64,000 nt of DNA from 2-12-FULL-35-23 sp965196985 (GCA_965196985.1 CBDALO010000043.1:119827-183826); one strand, 5' to 3'. Shown: positions 34,694 to 43,874, numbered from the stretch's first letter. Notes: a model not told the origin generated them from the sequence alone. Made by a program: numbers and translations.

Positions 34694-36442
34694 ATGGATG
34701 AGTTATCTGCTAAATTAACCCAATACAACATTGCGCTCACTCGCTACCAGGACGAGTGTCGTCAATTAACTACGTTAGGGTTTACTGAGAAGCAAGCGGA
34801 TAAGCTCATCCTAAAAAAAGCCTCACGCGAAACCGTGGCAACCATTCTAGAACAGTGTGCCTTATTTGAAGTCCGATTAACTAAAGCAGAGATTACGCGG
34901 TTAGGTTCCATTGATGCGGGTGGGTTAACACTGACTAAATTGATCAGCGTGTACCCGCAATTAATAGAGCTAGGGTACACCCATGACCAGCTCATTAAAT
35001 TAGGGAGTAATACCGGTGGCTCGCAAGCATTGAATGCCGTGATCACCCATCACCACACCTTAGTTAGTCGTGGCTTAACCCCTACTGACATTGTTCGCAT
35101 TGCTGGGAATATGGGTGGCGCACAAGCAGTCACTGCGTTTCTTGAGCACCAACAAACCTTATTGCGGTTAGGCTTTTCCACCACGGATTGCTTAAAAATC
35201 ACTGGCTCAATGGGAGCTAATCAGACGATCACTGCTCTACTTACTCACTACCCCGCCTTGATTCAATGCGGGTATACCCGTGCTGATTTAGTGAGTATTA
35301 GCAGTAAAACCGGTGCAGCACACACACTGGCGGTGTTAGTGGAACAGCATGCCGCACTGAAAAGTTTGGGCTTTTCACACGCAGAACGGGTCAAGATTGC
35401 TCAACAAAACAGTGCGTCCAACAGCTTCAAGGCATTGTTGCAACATCACTCGGCTTTATTCGAGTTAGGTTTCAGTATCACTGACTTGGTGCGTATCGCC
35501 AGTCAAGACGGGGCAGCGCAAGCGTTCCAAGCGGTACTCGAACACCACGGGCTATTGGCTCAATGGGGATTTAGCCAGTCTGAAATCGTGGCATTATTGA
35601 GCAAGGATGGCGCAGCAAAAACGATTACAACGTTGCTGCATCAACCGGAACTCTGGCAAAACGCAGGCTTAACGCATGCGGAATTAGTGCAATTAGTAAC
35701 CCAACGGGGAGCCTCGTTAGCCTTGCTAGCGTTGCATCAATATCGCGCTGTGCTACAAACCTTGGGGTTTCAGCACGCCGATTTGGTTAAGATCTTTTCG
35801 ACTGAGGGTTGCACTCAGGCCGTAGAATCCTTACTCACTCACCACCAACATCTCGAAAGCTGGGGCTTTACCACCGAAGAATTAGTCCCTATTTTAAGCC
35901 ATTCCGGCGCAACCAAAACACTCGATGCACTCGCCAAGCACTACCCCGCTCTGCTAACTCTGGGTTTTCAGCACAAACAAATTGTCAAAATACTCAACAA
36001 ACGTGGACGTGCGCCTGCCATCCAAGCCCTACTCACGCATCACGCTACCTTGCTGAATCAGGGCTTTAATGACTACGATTTAATCAGAATAGTCAACCAA
36101 GACGGAGCCAGAGTCACCCTCACGTTACTTGCTGAGGAGCAAAATGCATGGCAAACCCTCTCACTCACACCCGCTGATTTGGTCAGTATCACCGCAAAAA
36201 GTGGCGGAGCGAAGACCCTGCAAGCCCTGCAAACGCACGCTAAAAAATTGCTAGGGTGGGGTTTTTCAGAAGCAGAGCTTGCACAAATTGCGCGTTGTCG
36301 CAGTGCAGGATCCACACTCAACACCCTCGCCAGCCATTACAACACCCTCCGCCAGCAAGGCTTACCGCATCAAAAGATTGTCCAGCTTGCGAGTCAACCG
36401 GCAGGCTTTGTTGTCTTGCAGGCGGAACTCTCCACTCGCTAG
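34694..36442 (+). CDS. TALE-like repeat protein B (divergent repeats)
   Basis: 582 residues. Leader 1-29 and first degenerate repeat 30-61 (12/13 = KK) match the start of protein A (RR). Then 33-residue repeats run to 556 with a partial one to 582: ID, NT, NM, SM, KT, QN, QD, KD, QR, TE, HS, KR, QD, KS, CR, QP at positions 12/13. Repeat pattern [FYL]-[TSQ]-x-x-[DE]-[LI]-[VI]-x-[IL]-x-x-x-x-G-x-x-x-x-[LIF] is that of TALE/Bat repeats, but only the early repeats keep G-x-x-Q-A. The repeats differ strongly from each other, so the array is old and not homogenised. Whether it still reads DNA by the TALE code is doubtful; non-specific DNA binding or a changed code are possible. Confidence 0.85.
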   Translation: MDELSAKLTQYNIALTRYQDECRQLTTLGFTEKQADKLILKKASRETVATILEQCALFEVRLTKAEITRLGSIDAGGLTLTKLISVYPQLIELGYTHDQLIKLGSNTGGSQALNAVITHHHTLVSRGLTPTDIVRIAGNMGGAQAVTAFLEHQQTLLRLGFSTTDCLKITGSMGANQTITALLTHYPALIQCGYTRADLVSISSKTGAAHTLAVLVEQHAALKSLGFSHAERVKIAQQNSASNSFKALLQHHSALFELGFSITDLVRIASQDGAAQAFQAVLEHHGLLAQWGFSQSEIVALLSKDGAAKTITTLLHQPELWQNAGLTHAELVQLVTQRGASLALLALHQYRAVLQTLGFQHADLVKIFSTEGCTQAVESLLTHHQHLESWGFTTEELVPILSHSGATKTLDALAKHYPALLTLGFQHKQIVKILNKRGRAPAIQALLTHHATLLNQGFNDYDLIRIVNQDGARVTLTLLAEEQNAWQTLSLTPADLVSITAKSGGAKTLQALQTHAKKLLGWGFSEAELAQIARCRSAGSTLNTLASHYNTLRQQGLPHQKIVQLASQPAGFVVLQAELSTR

Positions 36443-36472
36443 AGGCTTTCCAAGCACCTCGATTTTCAGTTC

Positions 36473-36572
36473 CGCCAACCGTTCCACCGGTTGGCTTCGG
36501 CCCCCGTTTTCGCACGGGGGCTGTTGCAATCCTCCCGCGTCACTTCCTATAAAATAGGAAGTGACGCGGGAG
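36473..36572. repeat. Run of perfect hairpins, including a 19-bp inverted repeat
   Basis: Three consecutive palindromes after the TALE-like gene: CCAACCG/CGGTTGG (about 36476-36493), CCCCCGT/ACGGGGG (about 36501-36520) and CTCCCGCGTCACTTCCTAT (36532-36550), loop AAA, with its exact complement (36554-36572). The AAA-looped perfect repeat parallels the one at 854-892 in module A. Confidence 0.75.
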
Positions 36573-36714
36573 CGTTTTCCGGCGATTTTTTAATGAAAAC
36601 AATCAGTTACAAGCGAAATTCTAGCCCGTGTTTACGGGCTAACTTATTTTGCTCTGATTTTGGTTAAAGAATAGCCTGACTTGGCTCCCGCCTAGGCCAC
36701 AGGTGCAGGGCCTC

Positions 36715-36773
36715 AATTTATCCCCATGAGTTGGGGATTCCATAAAAAAATCCCCAACGATTGTGGATAAATT
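36715..36773. repeat. Nested inverted repeats with DnaA box, possible origin
   Basis: An outer pair AATTTATCC (36715-36723)/GGATAAATT (36765-36773) encloses an inner pair GTTGGGGAT (36730-36738)/ATCCCCAAC (36750-36758). The right outer arm is part of a perfect DnaA box (TGTGGATAA, 36762-36770); the left one is a one-mismatch box (TTATCCCCA). It is flanked by A/T-rich runs. An origin or regulatory site is possible; the inner hairpin could also terminate transcription. Confidence 0.4.
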
Positions 36774-36919
36774 GTCGGCGCGAAATTTCAGTTTGTACTC
36801 ACCATTGGCATCAGGGTTAATGGGTCACTTTGTTTTGCTGTCGCTGCTGCGCTTTTTTAAAATGGCTCAGCACAAACCACTTGCTGGTTCTGCTGCTGCT
36901 TTTTTTTGTTTGATTGAAT

Positions 36920-36948
36920 TTGCTTTTGTGGTGTCAGCTCGGTAACAT
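36920..36948 (+). promoter_or_regulatory. Promoter of ncRNA copy 4
   Basis: TTGCTT (36920-36925), 17-bp spacer, TAACAT (36943-36948). It is placed as in copies 2 and 3, about 9 bp before the hammerhead. Confidence 0.5.
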
Positions 36949-36954
36949 TGTTTG

Positions 36955-37292
36955 AGGTAATACTGAAGAAGGCCGAAAGCCTGAAACGTCTTGTACGTCT
37001 ATTACTATTCGTCACAGTTGTCCCAGGTGTCGTGAGCCTAGCGAAAGCTAGCGGGACTTACCAAAGCATGGAGCGAGTGACAAGATTAACCTTGTCCTAA
37101 AAGTTCGGGTTTGCCAATGCGGCCAGTGCTCTTACCGAGCATAAACGAATGACGCAAACTGCCTTTGGCATTAAGACCGATAAGTGGTGTTATCTGCTTA
37201 TCTTTAACCTTCGTTAGGACTAATGCTGTCGCAGAAGGGGCTTAATGATCTCATTCTATCGACCAAGATCGATAGCTAACTATTTGCACACG
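36955..37292 (+). ncRNA. Hammerhead-headed ncRNA, copy 4
   Basis: Hammerhead 36957-37005: stem I GTAATA/TATTAC, core CTGAAGA, stem II AGGC/GCCT, GAAA (36983-36986), stem III ACGT/ACGT, GUC triplet, cleavage predicted between 36999 and 37000. Compared with copy 3, stems I, II and III all change both sides of pairs. The body keeps GTCCC/GGGAC enclosing GTGTCGTGAGC and CTAGC-GAAA-GCTAG, then CCAGTGCTCTTACCGAGCAT, AAGACCGATAAG, GTCGCAGAAGGGGCTTAATGAT, a CTATCGA/TCGATAG stem and a final GCACACGA/TCGTGTGC hairpin (37275-37292). It lies about 0.5 kb downstream of TALE-like gene B. Confidence 0.88.
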
Positions 37293-37510
37293 AGTTCGTG
37301 TGCTTAACAAAACGTTTTGTAGCCACTTCGCGTTAAGCGGGCAGACTGACTTTGTGATTTGAAGTCAGAGAGCTTCGGATTGACACGCTTGCGCGTTGGA
37401 TACGTTTTGCACCGCTCCGTTCACACTGGCGAAGGTCAGGTGGAGGGTGAGCACTGCTTCCTAAGCACTGGGGTTACAGCTTGCTTAGGAAATTAATTGG
37501 ATGAAAAACA
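37293..37510 (+). other. Non-coding stretch between RNA copy 4 and IS1634
   Basis: No gene is visible. It contains CTGACTT/AAGTCAG and CTTCCTAAGCA-type hairpins and probably is the leader of a gene lost to the IS1634 insertion, by analogy with the RNA-to-gene interval after copies 2 and 3. Confidence 0.35.
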
Positions 37511-39571
37511 TTAACCCAACTTTGCCCTTTCTAAAATTAAACCTATCCAAATCAATGACTTACATTTTAAAAAAACGTTTAGGGTCACTACAACTTAACA
37601 AATTGTTTTTTCAGTGTGCCCAGGTTGTGAATTCATGCCTAACGATTTATAGATCACAACTTGCTCTGGAGTTGCCTTTGAGGTTCTTCTAACAGAAAGT
37701 AGTTTATTATTTTCAAGCCGCATCGTAGTCGTGATACGAACCTGAGTGCTAAAAATCTGCCGTATAGTTTGCCAGCTACTATCAATGTTCTGCAATTTAA
37801 GTTGATGGCGAATAGTGTGTAGTAAGTGATAAGCAAGAATACTAATAAACAGATGGGCATCAACTCGCTCTTGCTTTTGATGGTAGATAGGACGCAGGCC
37901 TAACTCTGATTTTAATGATCTGAATGCCGATTCAACATCAGTTAGAGTTGTATAGATTCTCCAAATTGTTTTTTCATCTAAATCCATTCTGTTACTACGC
38001 AAACAATATGCGCCCAGATTCTCAGAGTTAACTTTACTCCAACTGATTTTCGTAACCTTATCAGCCTCTGAATCAAGCGTGATAGTGTATCGACCTGAAA
38101 CACGTTTATGGCGCTCCTTTATTCGACCTAAACGCAAGGTTACTTTCTCAATTGCTTTCATTCCGGTTTTTTTAGTGAGTCCATTAGCTAACTTAATTAA
38201 TTCTTCTTCGAAACGAGTCTCAGCCTTACTAATCATATTTAAGCTTTTTTCTTCCTTAGCCTGAGAATGGCAGTACAGTAAGACTTCATTTGCTTCAGTA
38301 TCTTTAATTAATTGCGCTGTAACCGTATTATTTACTGATTCTTTTACTAGCACTTTATCAATGTTTTCATCGACAACAGGCAATGCTCTACGGCTCACTA
38401 CAATATAATGGAAACCTTTTTCAGTAAGCCATGAAATATTTTCTTCAGTTGCAAAACCAGCATCTAAGACAATTGTTGCCTCTGGCTGTGCATGAAGCTC
38501 AGTTAGCATTTCGGATAATGTTTTAGGCTCGCTAACATTCCCTTTGAAAAATTCACTGCGTTGCGGGAACCCTGAGCCATCCAGCACGAATCCTAGAGAA
38601 ACAAGCGGACAATCAGACCGCTTCTCCTTTGATCGACCATGCTGTGCGTGATCATTCTGTAATGCTCTACCCTCAAAGTAGGTATTGGTTATATCGTAGA
38701 GAGTGATCACCTGATTTAAACTAAAGAGATTTTTCTCACGTTCGAATAATTGATCTTCAATCATTTGCTTATGTTTGAGTAACTCATCAGCAGTCTTATA
38801 GAATTTCTTGAGTGATAGTTCTGAGAAATCAGTACCCAGTAATTCATCTAACGCACTTTGATTGCTTAAATAATAGTGCGTACTTAAATCACTTCCTGGG
38901 GCAACTAGCCGCCCAATGATGGTAGCAAGCATCAGGTGACATTGTTTTTGATTAAAGCCCAAAGCCCTGAACAATTCCTCAAGTTGTAATTGCCTGGCAG
39001 CATGTAAGCCCAACGCCTCAGCTCCAACGTGTCGTATGTCCGCGCTCTCAATGGAGTTAACATCCACTGTTTTAAAGTCAGGTTCTACCGCGCTTACTGA
39101 ATTAACAGCGATACTTGTCTCATTGTCATCAGCAAACCTAGAGCGAATGCGTTTTACATACATTTGCGCCTGTTTTTCGAGATGTGCTGGTATTGAAATT
39201 AACGTGCCTTGACCCGTTAAAATTTCCTCAATACGGTCAGCAAGCAATTTCCAACTGTCCTTCTTTACTGAAAAATTCGCACCAAGATTTAAAATCAGTC
39301 TTTGACGTACTTTGCCGTCAGCAGTGCGATGAGTATCAACAAGTCGGTAGGTTGCGTAAGACTTACCTGTCCGAGGACTCTTTTGTGTAGAGGTTCGAAT
39401 ATACATAACTCAATACTCTCATCACTTCACCAGCCCATGCAACCCCTTATTGCCATTATGTGTCACTACATTCGAGAATTCACGTTTCTAGGCAAGTAAA
39501 ATCAATGGGTTGAGTTAAAAATAGTGATGAAATTTTTGATTTTCAGGGTGAAATGGCCAAACTTGGGTTAA
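37511..39571 (-). mobile_element. IS1634-family insertion sequence, copy 1
   Basis: About 2.06 kb, ends TTAACCCAACTTTG and CAAACTTGGGTTAA. Comparison of copy 2 with the uninterrupted IS5-like copy 1 (single TTAA at the site) shows that TTAA is duplicated on insertion. The transposase is intact. Confidence 0.9.
37595..39406 (-). CDS. IS1634-family transposase (copy 1)
   Basis: 603 residues, full length for the family: N-terminal MYIRTSTQKSPRTGKSYATYRLVD, DDE core with VITLYDITNTYFEG (first Asp), TIVLDAGFATEENISWL (second Asp), and a C-terminal IWRIYTTLTDVESAFRSLKSELGLRPIYHQ signature (catalytic Glu), then an AHLFISILAYHLLHTIR segment. Intact. Confidence 0.93.
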   Translation of the reverse strand: MYIRTSTQKSPRTGKSYATYRLVDTHRTADGKVRQRLILNLGANFSVKKDSWKLLADRIEEILTGQGTLISIPAHLEKQAQMYVKRIRSRFADDNETSIAVNSVSAVEPDFKTVDVNSIESADIRHVGAEALGLHAARQLQLEELFRALGFNQKQCHLMLATIIGRLVAPGSDLSTHYYLSNQSALDELLGTDFSELSLKKFYKTADELLKHKQMIEDQLFEREKNLFSLNQVITLYDITNTYFEGRALQNDHAQHGRSKEKRSDCPLVSLGFVLDGSGFPQRSEFFKGNVSEPKTLSEMLTELHAQPEATIVLDAGFATEENISWLTEKGFHYIVVSRRALPVVDENIDKVLVKESVNNTVTAQLIKDTEANEVLLYCHSQAKEEKSLNMISKAETRFEEELIKLANGLTKKTGMKAIEKVTLRLGRIKERHKRVSGRYTITLDSEADKVTKISWSKVNSENLGAYCLRSNRMDLDEKTIWRIYTTLTDVESAFRSLKSELGLRPIYHQKQERVDAHLFISILAYHLLHTIRHQLKLQNIDSSWQTIRQIFSTQVRITTTMRLENNKLLSVRRTSKATPEQVVIYKSLGMNSQPGHTEKTIC

Positions 39572-39732
39572 GAGGAGAGAAGAAAAGAGAAGAACAGACA
39601 AATTTTGTAGTTCGTGTTTTTGACAAATGGTAGACCCTTGTCTGAGACCCATTTGCCCTTCGGGGATTAACGGCATCACTTACTGTCGTTTTTGGTCTTA
39701 ATAGCACTAAGCCAATTAAGCCTAGGTCTAAT

Positions 39733-41201
39733 CTGAGAACTACCCAAAATTGTTATCTCCCTACCTGAACTGAATTCGATAATTCTTTTTGTTCTTCTTG
39801 AGAAACACTATTTTCTTTAAAAAATTGCTCTACTAAGTGATACGTTAGAAGTTTTCTAATACCCTTCGCAATAAAGTGTCGTGTCACCTTGCCCTTACCA
39901 TCTCCTAATTTAGCTAGCATAATTGCGTAATCGTCATAAGCTTTTTCCTTACCTATCTCATACAAATATGAGGCCACATAAAAACATACAGCCAGTAGAT
40001 TTTGTATCCCTTTAAAATTTTTTATCTGCATATTTTCCCAGCCTAGTCCTTCCTTGAGAAATTTAAAAACATATTCAATTTTCGCACGAGATAGATAGGC
40101 TATGTATACCTCATACGCCTCATCAAAAGTCGTTACTTTTTTATTAGTTAATAGCAGCATGTCATTCTTAAAAATTCTCCTACCATCTCTGCCTGTAATT
40201 TGGATTTTAATTGCATTGAAGTTCTCAAACTCTCCAAAATAAATAGTTATTTTTCCGTCTTGTACGCAATTCTTTCCAACTGTTAACTTTTGGAATTGCT
40301 TTTCGCCTTGAGCATCAAAATCAGCGTTAATCAGCTTAAGCTTTTTACCATCATCACCTCTACCTTCTATTGTTCTTGTTATTTTTGAGCGAATAATAAA
40401 GTCTTGATCTAGGTTTGTATCAATTAGTGAGAGATAGTCATTATCATCAAACTCTCTATCTAGAATATGGGTAATGGTTGCATCTTCATTCTTTGATTTT
40501 AGGCAGGTTCCTATTTTTTCTATTTCACGAATAGACAGCAGCTTTTTATTAAAGTAATCACCAGATTCATAAAGACTCTTGGCCTCTTTATCTCCCTCAA
40601 ATGGCTTTCCAGCCTCTATTTTCTTAATATGCTCAGCTTTTAAAAACTTAGGGTCTTTATTGCTGTAGCTTACATGCGATAGTAGATGCACAGCCTTATC
40701 ACCAGGTACTAATGCAACTGCGTTATGCGTGCTGTAACCATTGATAATATCCCCGTCCAGACTCCTTACTTTACCTAGATTTTCAGTTTGCTTGCTATGT
40801 GGCTTTCTAATATCAGAAGGATCATGAAGAACATCAATTTTACTGGCGTGTGAAAGTTTTTCACAGCTCTGTTCTAGCAATACATCATTTGTTTTTATTG
40901 GATCTAAATCGGTGCTTTTATTTTCACCGGTAAGTGTACGAATCATCTTTTTATACTCATTGTTATCTTTTGATGAACTGAACAACTTACAACTACCTTC
41001 AGTTAATAGCTTTCCTACAATCGTCGATAGATTTTTTTAAAACAACTTTCCCAGTTAATTTTGAAAAAAGAGGGGCAGCGTAATCGGCGAAGTTTAACAT
41101 TTATACTCATCTCGTTAGTCTTGTTAAAAAGACAAAGCATAGTCATTTTTACACAATATTTCAGCATTATTTTGCTGATTTAAATTTTGGGTAGTTTTCA
41201 G
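39733..41201 (-). mobile_element. IS4-type insertion sequence, copy 3
   Basis: Same element as copies 1 and 2, flanked by GTCTAAT (39726-39732 and 41202-41208). Inserted upstream of the tyrosine recombinase pair. Confidence 0.9.
39753..40985 (-). CDS. IS4-family transposase (copy 3)
   Basis: 410 residues, differing from copy 2 by two substitutions (T for I near residue 159, F for I near residue 256). It has the same upstream frame break as the other copies. Confidence 0.88.
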   Translation of the reverse strand: MFSSSKDNNEYKKMIRTLTGENKSTDLDPIKTNDVLLEQSCEKLSHASKIDVLHDPSDIRKPHSKQTENLGKVRSLDGDIINGYSTHNAVALVPGDKAVHLLSHVSYSNKDPKFLKAEHIKKIEAGKPFEGDKEAKSLYESGDYFNKKLLSIREIEKIGTCLKSKNEDATITHILDREFDDNDYLSLIDTNLDQDFIIRSKITRTIEGRGDDGKKLKLINADFDAQGEKQFQKLTVGKNCVQDGKITIYFGEFENFNAIKIQITGRDGRRIFKNDMLLLTNKKVTTFDEAYEVYIAYLSRAKIEYVFKFLKEGLGWENMQIKNFKGIQNLLAVCFYVASYLYEIGKEKAYDDYAIMLAKLGDGKGKVTRHFIAKGIRKLLTYHLVEQFFKENSVSQEEQKELSNSVQVGR

Positions 41202-41257
41202 GTCTAATAGCGCAAACCACAGATTATAAATTGCCTGCTCTTTCTTTCTCTCCCTTG

Positions 41258-41388
41258 GTCAGTGACCTGAAGGCTTGTGTCTTTTGTGGCATTGAGCGCG
41301 GTTAATCGTGAGACTCACGCCCTTGGGTGTTGTGGTTATTCGTTTTTGCTCAAAGGCGTTGAGAATAGCGAGCCTTCAGGTCACTGAC
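41258..41388. repeat. 18-bp inverted repeat upstream of recombinase pair
   Basis: GTCAGTGACCTGAAGGCT (41258-41275) is exactly complementary to 41371-41388, 95 bp apart, just upstream of the first recombinase start (41413). A smaller palindrome CGTGAG-A-CTCACG (41307-41319) lies between. These could be recombinase binding sites (arm or core type) or operators for autoregulation. Confidence 0.7.
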
Positions 41389-41412
41389 TGGTCAATAGAA
41401 GGAAAACCTCGT

Positions 41413-42231
41413 ATGGGGCGACAGCACAGTTTATTCAAAAAAGTCGATCAAGTGTTGGCACAAGATCGGCAATACTCGTATCGCACGCGGCAAGAGCACC
41501 GGCGTATCGTTCGGCAATGTTTTGCTGACTGGGCGAAGTTACGGTTGCTACCTTATCGACTTGATCAATTAACACGGGATCACTTTGTAGAGCTGGTTGC
41601 TTATTATCGCCAGCAAGGCAACAACGACAGCACCTTAAAAAATAAGCTCGGCGCGTTACGTCATTTTATTGCCTTAGCCGAATTAACGGTCAGTATTCCA
41701 AGTAATGCGGAACTGGGGATCCAGCGTGATGAGTGCATCACACCGCAGCCGGTTGTACCGACACCCTCGCTGTGCCACCCGATCACTCAAGTGTTAGTGG
41801 CATTACAGCAAAGCTTTGGTGTGACCCGCTTCGAGGCAATTAAGGTGTTGCTCTCATTCATTCAAACCACCAAGCAATTATTATGGATTGATCGCACCTT
41901 GGCTCATAACCATAAAACACGCCAGATTCCGATTGTGACGAGTGAGCAAAAAACTTGCTTGCAGCAGTGTAAGGAATTACAAGCACGGTATTCCTTGGAA
42001 TACACGCCAGAACTCGTGACGTATTGTAATCGGCTTTATCAAGCGGAGTTAGGGATTTTAAAGCTCAATCCACGTCTGTCTTACCGGCAACACTATGCAC
42101 AACAACGCTACCAAGCGTTATGTCGGCAGGATGAGAGTGATCAGGCTATTCAAACCTTGTGTCATGAAATGGGCTGTCAAAGCACCCATCGTATTAAAAA
42201 GGAGTATTTGCATGAGCTTACAACCGCTTAG
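41413..42231 (+). CDS. Tyrosine-recombinase-like protein, catalytic residues degenerate
   Basis: 272 residues from MGRQHSLFKKVDQ; GAAGGA lies upstream of this ATG. It has an N-terminal SAM-like core-binding domain (YSYRTRQEHRRIVRQCFADWAKL..., NDSTLKNKLGALRHFIALAE) and a C-terminal domain that aligns with the next protein, but FGVTRFEAIK replaces FGLRAAESIK and SYRQHYAQQRY replaces LRHAYAQRRY, so the HxxR motif and catalytic Arg are not recognisable, although a Tyr remains near the end. It probably acts as a non-catalytic or specificity partner. It overlaps the next gene by 20 nt. Confidence 0.75.
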   Translation: MGRQHSLFKKVDQVLAQDRQYSYRTRQEHRRIVRQCFADWAKLRLLPYRLDQLTRDHFVELVAYYRQQGNNDSTLKNKLGALRHFIALAELTVSIPSNAELGIQRDECITPQPVVPTPSLCHPITQVLVALQQSFGVTRFEAIKVLLSFIQTTKQLLWIDRTLAHNHKTRQIPIVTSEQKTCLQQCKELQARYSLEYTPELVTYCNRLYQAELGILKLNPRLSYRQHYAQQRYQALCRQDESDQAIQTLCHEMGCQSTHRIKKEYLHELTTA

Positions 42232-43093
42232 ACGATTAAACTATTCGTTGTTTGAGTTTATGAAACAATATAAAGGCAGCAAGCAAATGTCACATTCAAC
42301 CCGCATCTGCCGGACTAATCGGTTACGAGCCATGTTTGCTGAGCTACACGGTTTGGGTTATAAAATTAAACACATTCGAGGGTTAAAGCAAAAGCACGTT
42401 GCCTGCTTAGTGGCACACTGGCAAGAAAAAGGGATTAGTGTCGGCAGCATTAAAAACCGCTTATCTGACTTGCGCTTTGTTTGTCGCCAGCTTGGCAAAC
42501 ACCGCTTAGTCCAAACCAATGACTTTTACCAGATAGGCTCTCGGCAATTAATCCCTACGGAAAGTAAAGCGATTCATTCGCCCAACTTTCAAGCGGTGGA
42601 TGATGAACGGGTCTTATGTTCGTATGAGCTGCAGCGCGTCTTTGGTTTACGGGCAGCGGAGTCCATTAAAATTATTCCCACCGTTGCTGATCAGGGCAAT
42701 CAGCTTTTTATCTATCGTACCTGGGCGAAAGGTGGGGTGGAGCGATACATCCCCATTCAAACTGAGGAACAGAGATATTGGTTAGACAGAGCAAAGGTGC
42801 TTGCAGCAGGTGGCTCCTTAATTCCACCGAATAAAAGTTACATTCAACAAAACAAACACTATTATTGGGTGGCAAGTAAAGCAGGGTTAAGTAAGCTACA
42901 CGGCCTACGTCATGCTTACGCGCAACGGCGTTATAAAGAACTCACAGGATGGGAATCACCGTTGAACGGTGGGCCGAGTCGTAGCTCATTAAAAGGCGAG
43001 GATGCCATTTTAGATCGCAAAGCCCGTTTTCAGGTCTCAGTCGAGCTAGGTCATGGTAGGCTGTGGATTACGAGTAGCTATTGCGGGACGTAG
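42212..43093 (+). CDS. Tyrosine recombinase (integrase)
   Basis: 293 residues from MSLQPLRRLNYSLFEF, reading in another phase inside the end of the previous gene. Core-binding domain about 1-110 (SHSTRICRTNRLRAMFAELH, GSIKNRLSDLRFVCRQLG); catalytic domain with Arg in FGLRAAESIK, Lys in TWAKGG, HGLRHAYAQRRY (HxxR), ELGHGR and a terminal Tyr in ITSSYCG. Resembles the Integrase_1-type integrases of mobile islands. It may integrate the element; no att site was identified. Confidence 0.85.
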   Translation: MSLQPLRRLNYSLFEFMKQYKGSKQMSHSTRICRTNRLRAMFAELHGLGYKIKHIRGLKQKHVACLVAHWQEKGISVGSIKNRLSDLRFVCRQLGKHRLVQTNDFYQIGSRQLIPTESKAIHSPNFQAVDDERVLCSYELQRVFGLRAAESIKIIPTVADQGNQLFIYRTWAKGGVERYIPIQTEEQRYWLDRAKVLAAGGSLIPPNKSYIQQNKHYYWVASKAGLSKLHGLRHAYAQRRYKELTGWESPLNGGPSRSSLKGEDAILDRKARFQVSVELGHGRLWITSSYCGT

Positions 43094-43205
43094 AAAAGTT
43101 AACGTTTTCCCCAATCCAGAAGGACTGGTGATCATGGTGCTAACACGGTGATTTTTTTGCTAGGTGTTTTAAACGTTTTCGAGTAAACTGCGTGCCGTTT
43201 TAGCA

Positions 43206-43874
43206 ATGAAAGAAAGGGTGGCTCGGTTACTGATGGCAATGTCTGCAAGTAAAAAAGCATTAACCTTGTATACAGCGTCCGATGAGATTGATAATCATCG
43301 CACACGCCTTGCTTTAGCAGAAAAACACTTGTCGGCTGAGATCATTGAGGTAGATCCTGCTGCCCCTCCTCGAAGCTTGTTAGCCGTTAACCCTGCTGCG
43401 GAGCTTCCTACATTAGTTGATCACGGGCTTGTCTTACCAGAGTCGTACTTAATTATGCAGTACCTTGACGAACGTTACCCCAGCCCTCCCCTACTCCCTG
43501 ACAACGCAGTGTTTCGTGCGGAAACGCGGATGAAGGTCATGCAATTAGAGCGTGATTGTTATCCCTTGTTTCATCAGATTTTAATGGGTAATGAAAAAAC
43601 AGCTAAACCTGCTCGTAAGGCGTTGCAGCAAGCCTTACTAAACTTTGTGCCATTGGTTCAGGAACCAGAAGCCCCTTATTTAGGCGGTGAAACCATCTCA
43701 CTGGTAGACTGCTGTTTAGCCCCGTTGCTATGGCGTTTACCTGTTCTAGGTATTAAACTACCAAAACGTGCGCAACCGCTGACAGATTATGCGGAACGGG
43801 TTTTTGCGCGCAAGGCATTTCAACGTAGCTTAACTCTGACTGAACGTGAGATACACTTAGACCCTTTAGAGTAA
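43206..43874 (+). CDS. sspA: Stringent starvation protein A homologue
   Basis: 222 residues; a start at the Met of MAMSASKKAL is equally possible. GST-like fold without GST catalytic function: ALTLYTASDEIDNHRTRLALAEK, NPAAELPTLVDHGLVLPESYLIMQYLDERYPSPPL, and the C-terminal ETISLVDCCLAPLLWRLPVLGIKLP, all hallmarks of SspA, an RNA-polymerase-associated regulator of stress and virulence genes. In most gammaproteobacteria sspA lies in the ribosomal rpsI region with sspB; here it stands alone beside mobile genes, so it may be an extra copy carried by the element. Confidence 0.88.
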   Translation: MKERVARLLMAMSASKKALTLYTASDEIDNHRTRLALAEKHLSAEIIEVDPAAPPRSLLAVNPAAELPTLVDHGLVLPESYLIMQYLDERYPSPPLLPDNAVFRAETRMKVMQLERDCYPLFHQILMGNEKTAKPARKALQQALLNFVPLVQEPEAPYLGGETISLVDCCLAPLLWRLPVLGIKLPKRAQPLTDYAERVFARKAFQRSLTLTEREIHLDPLE

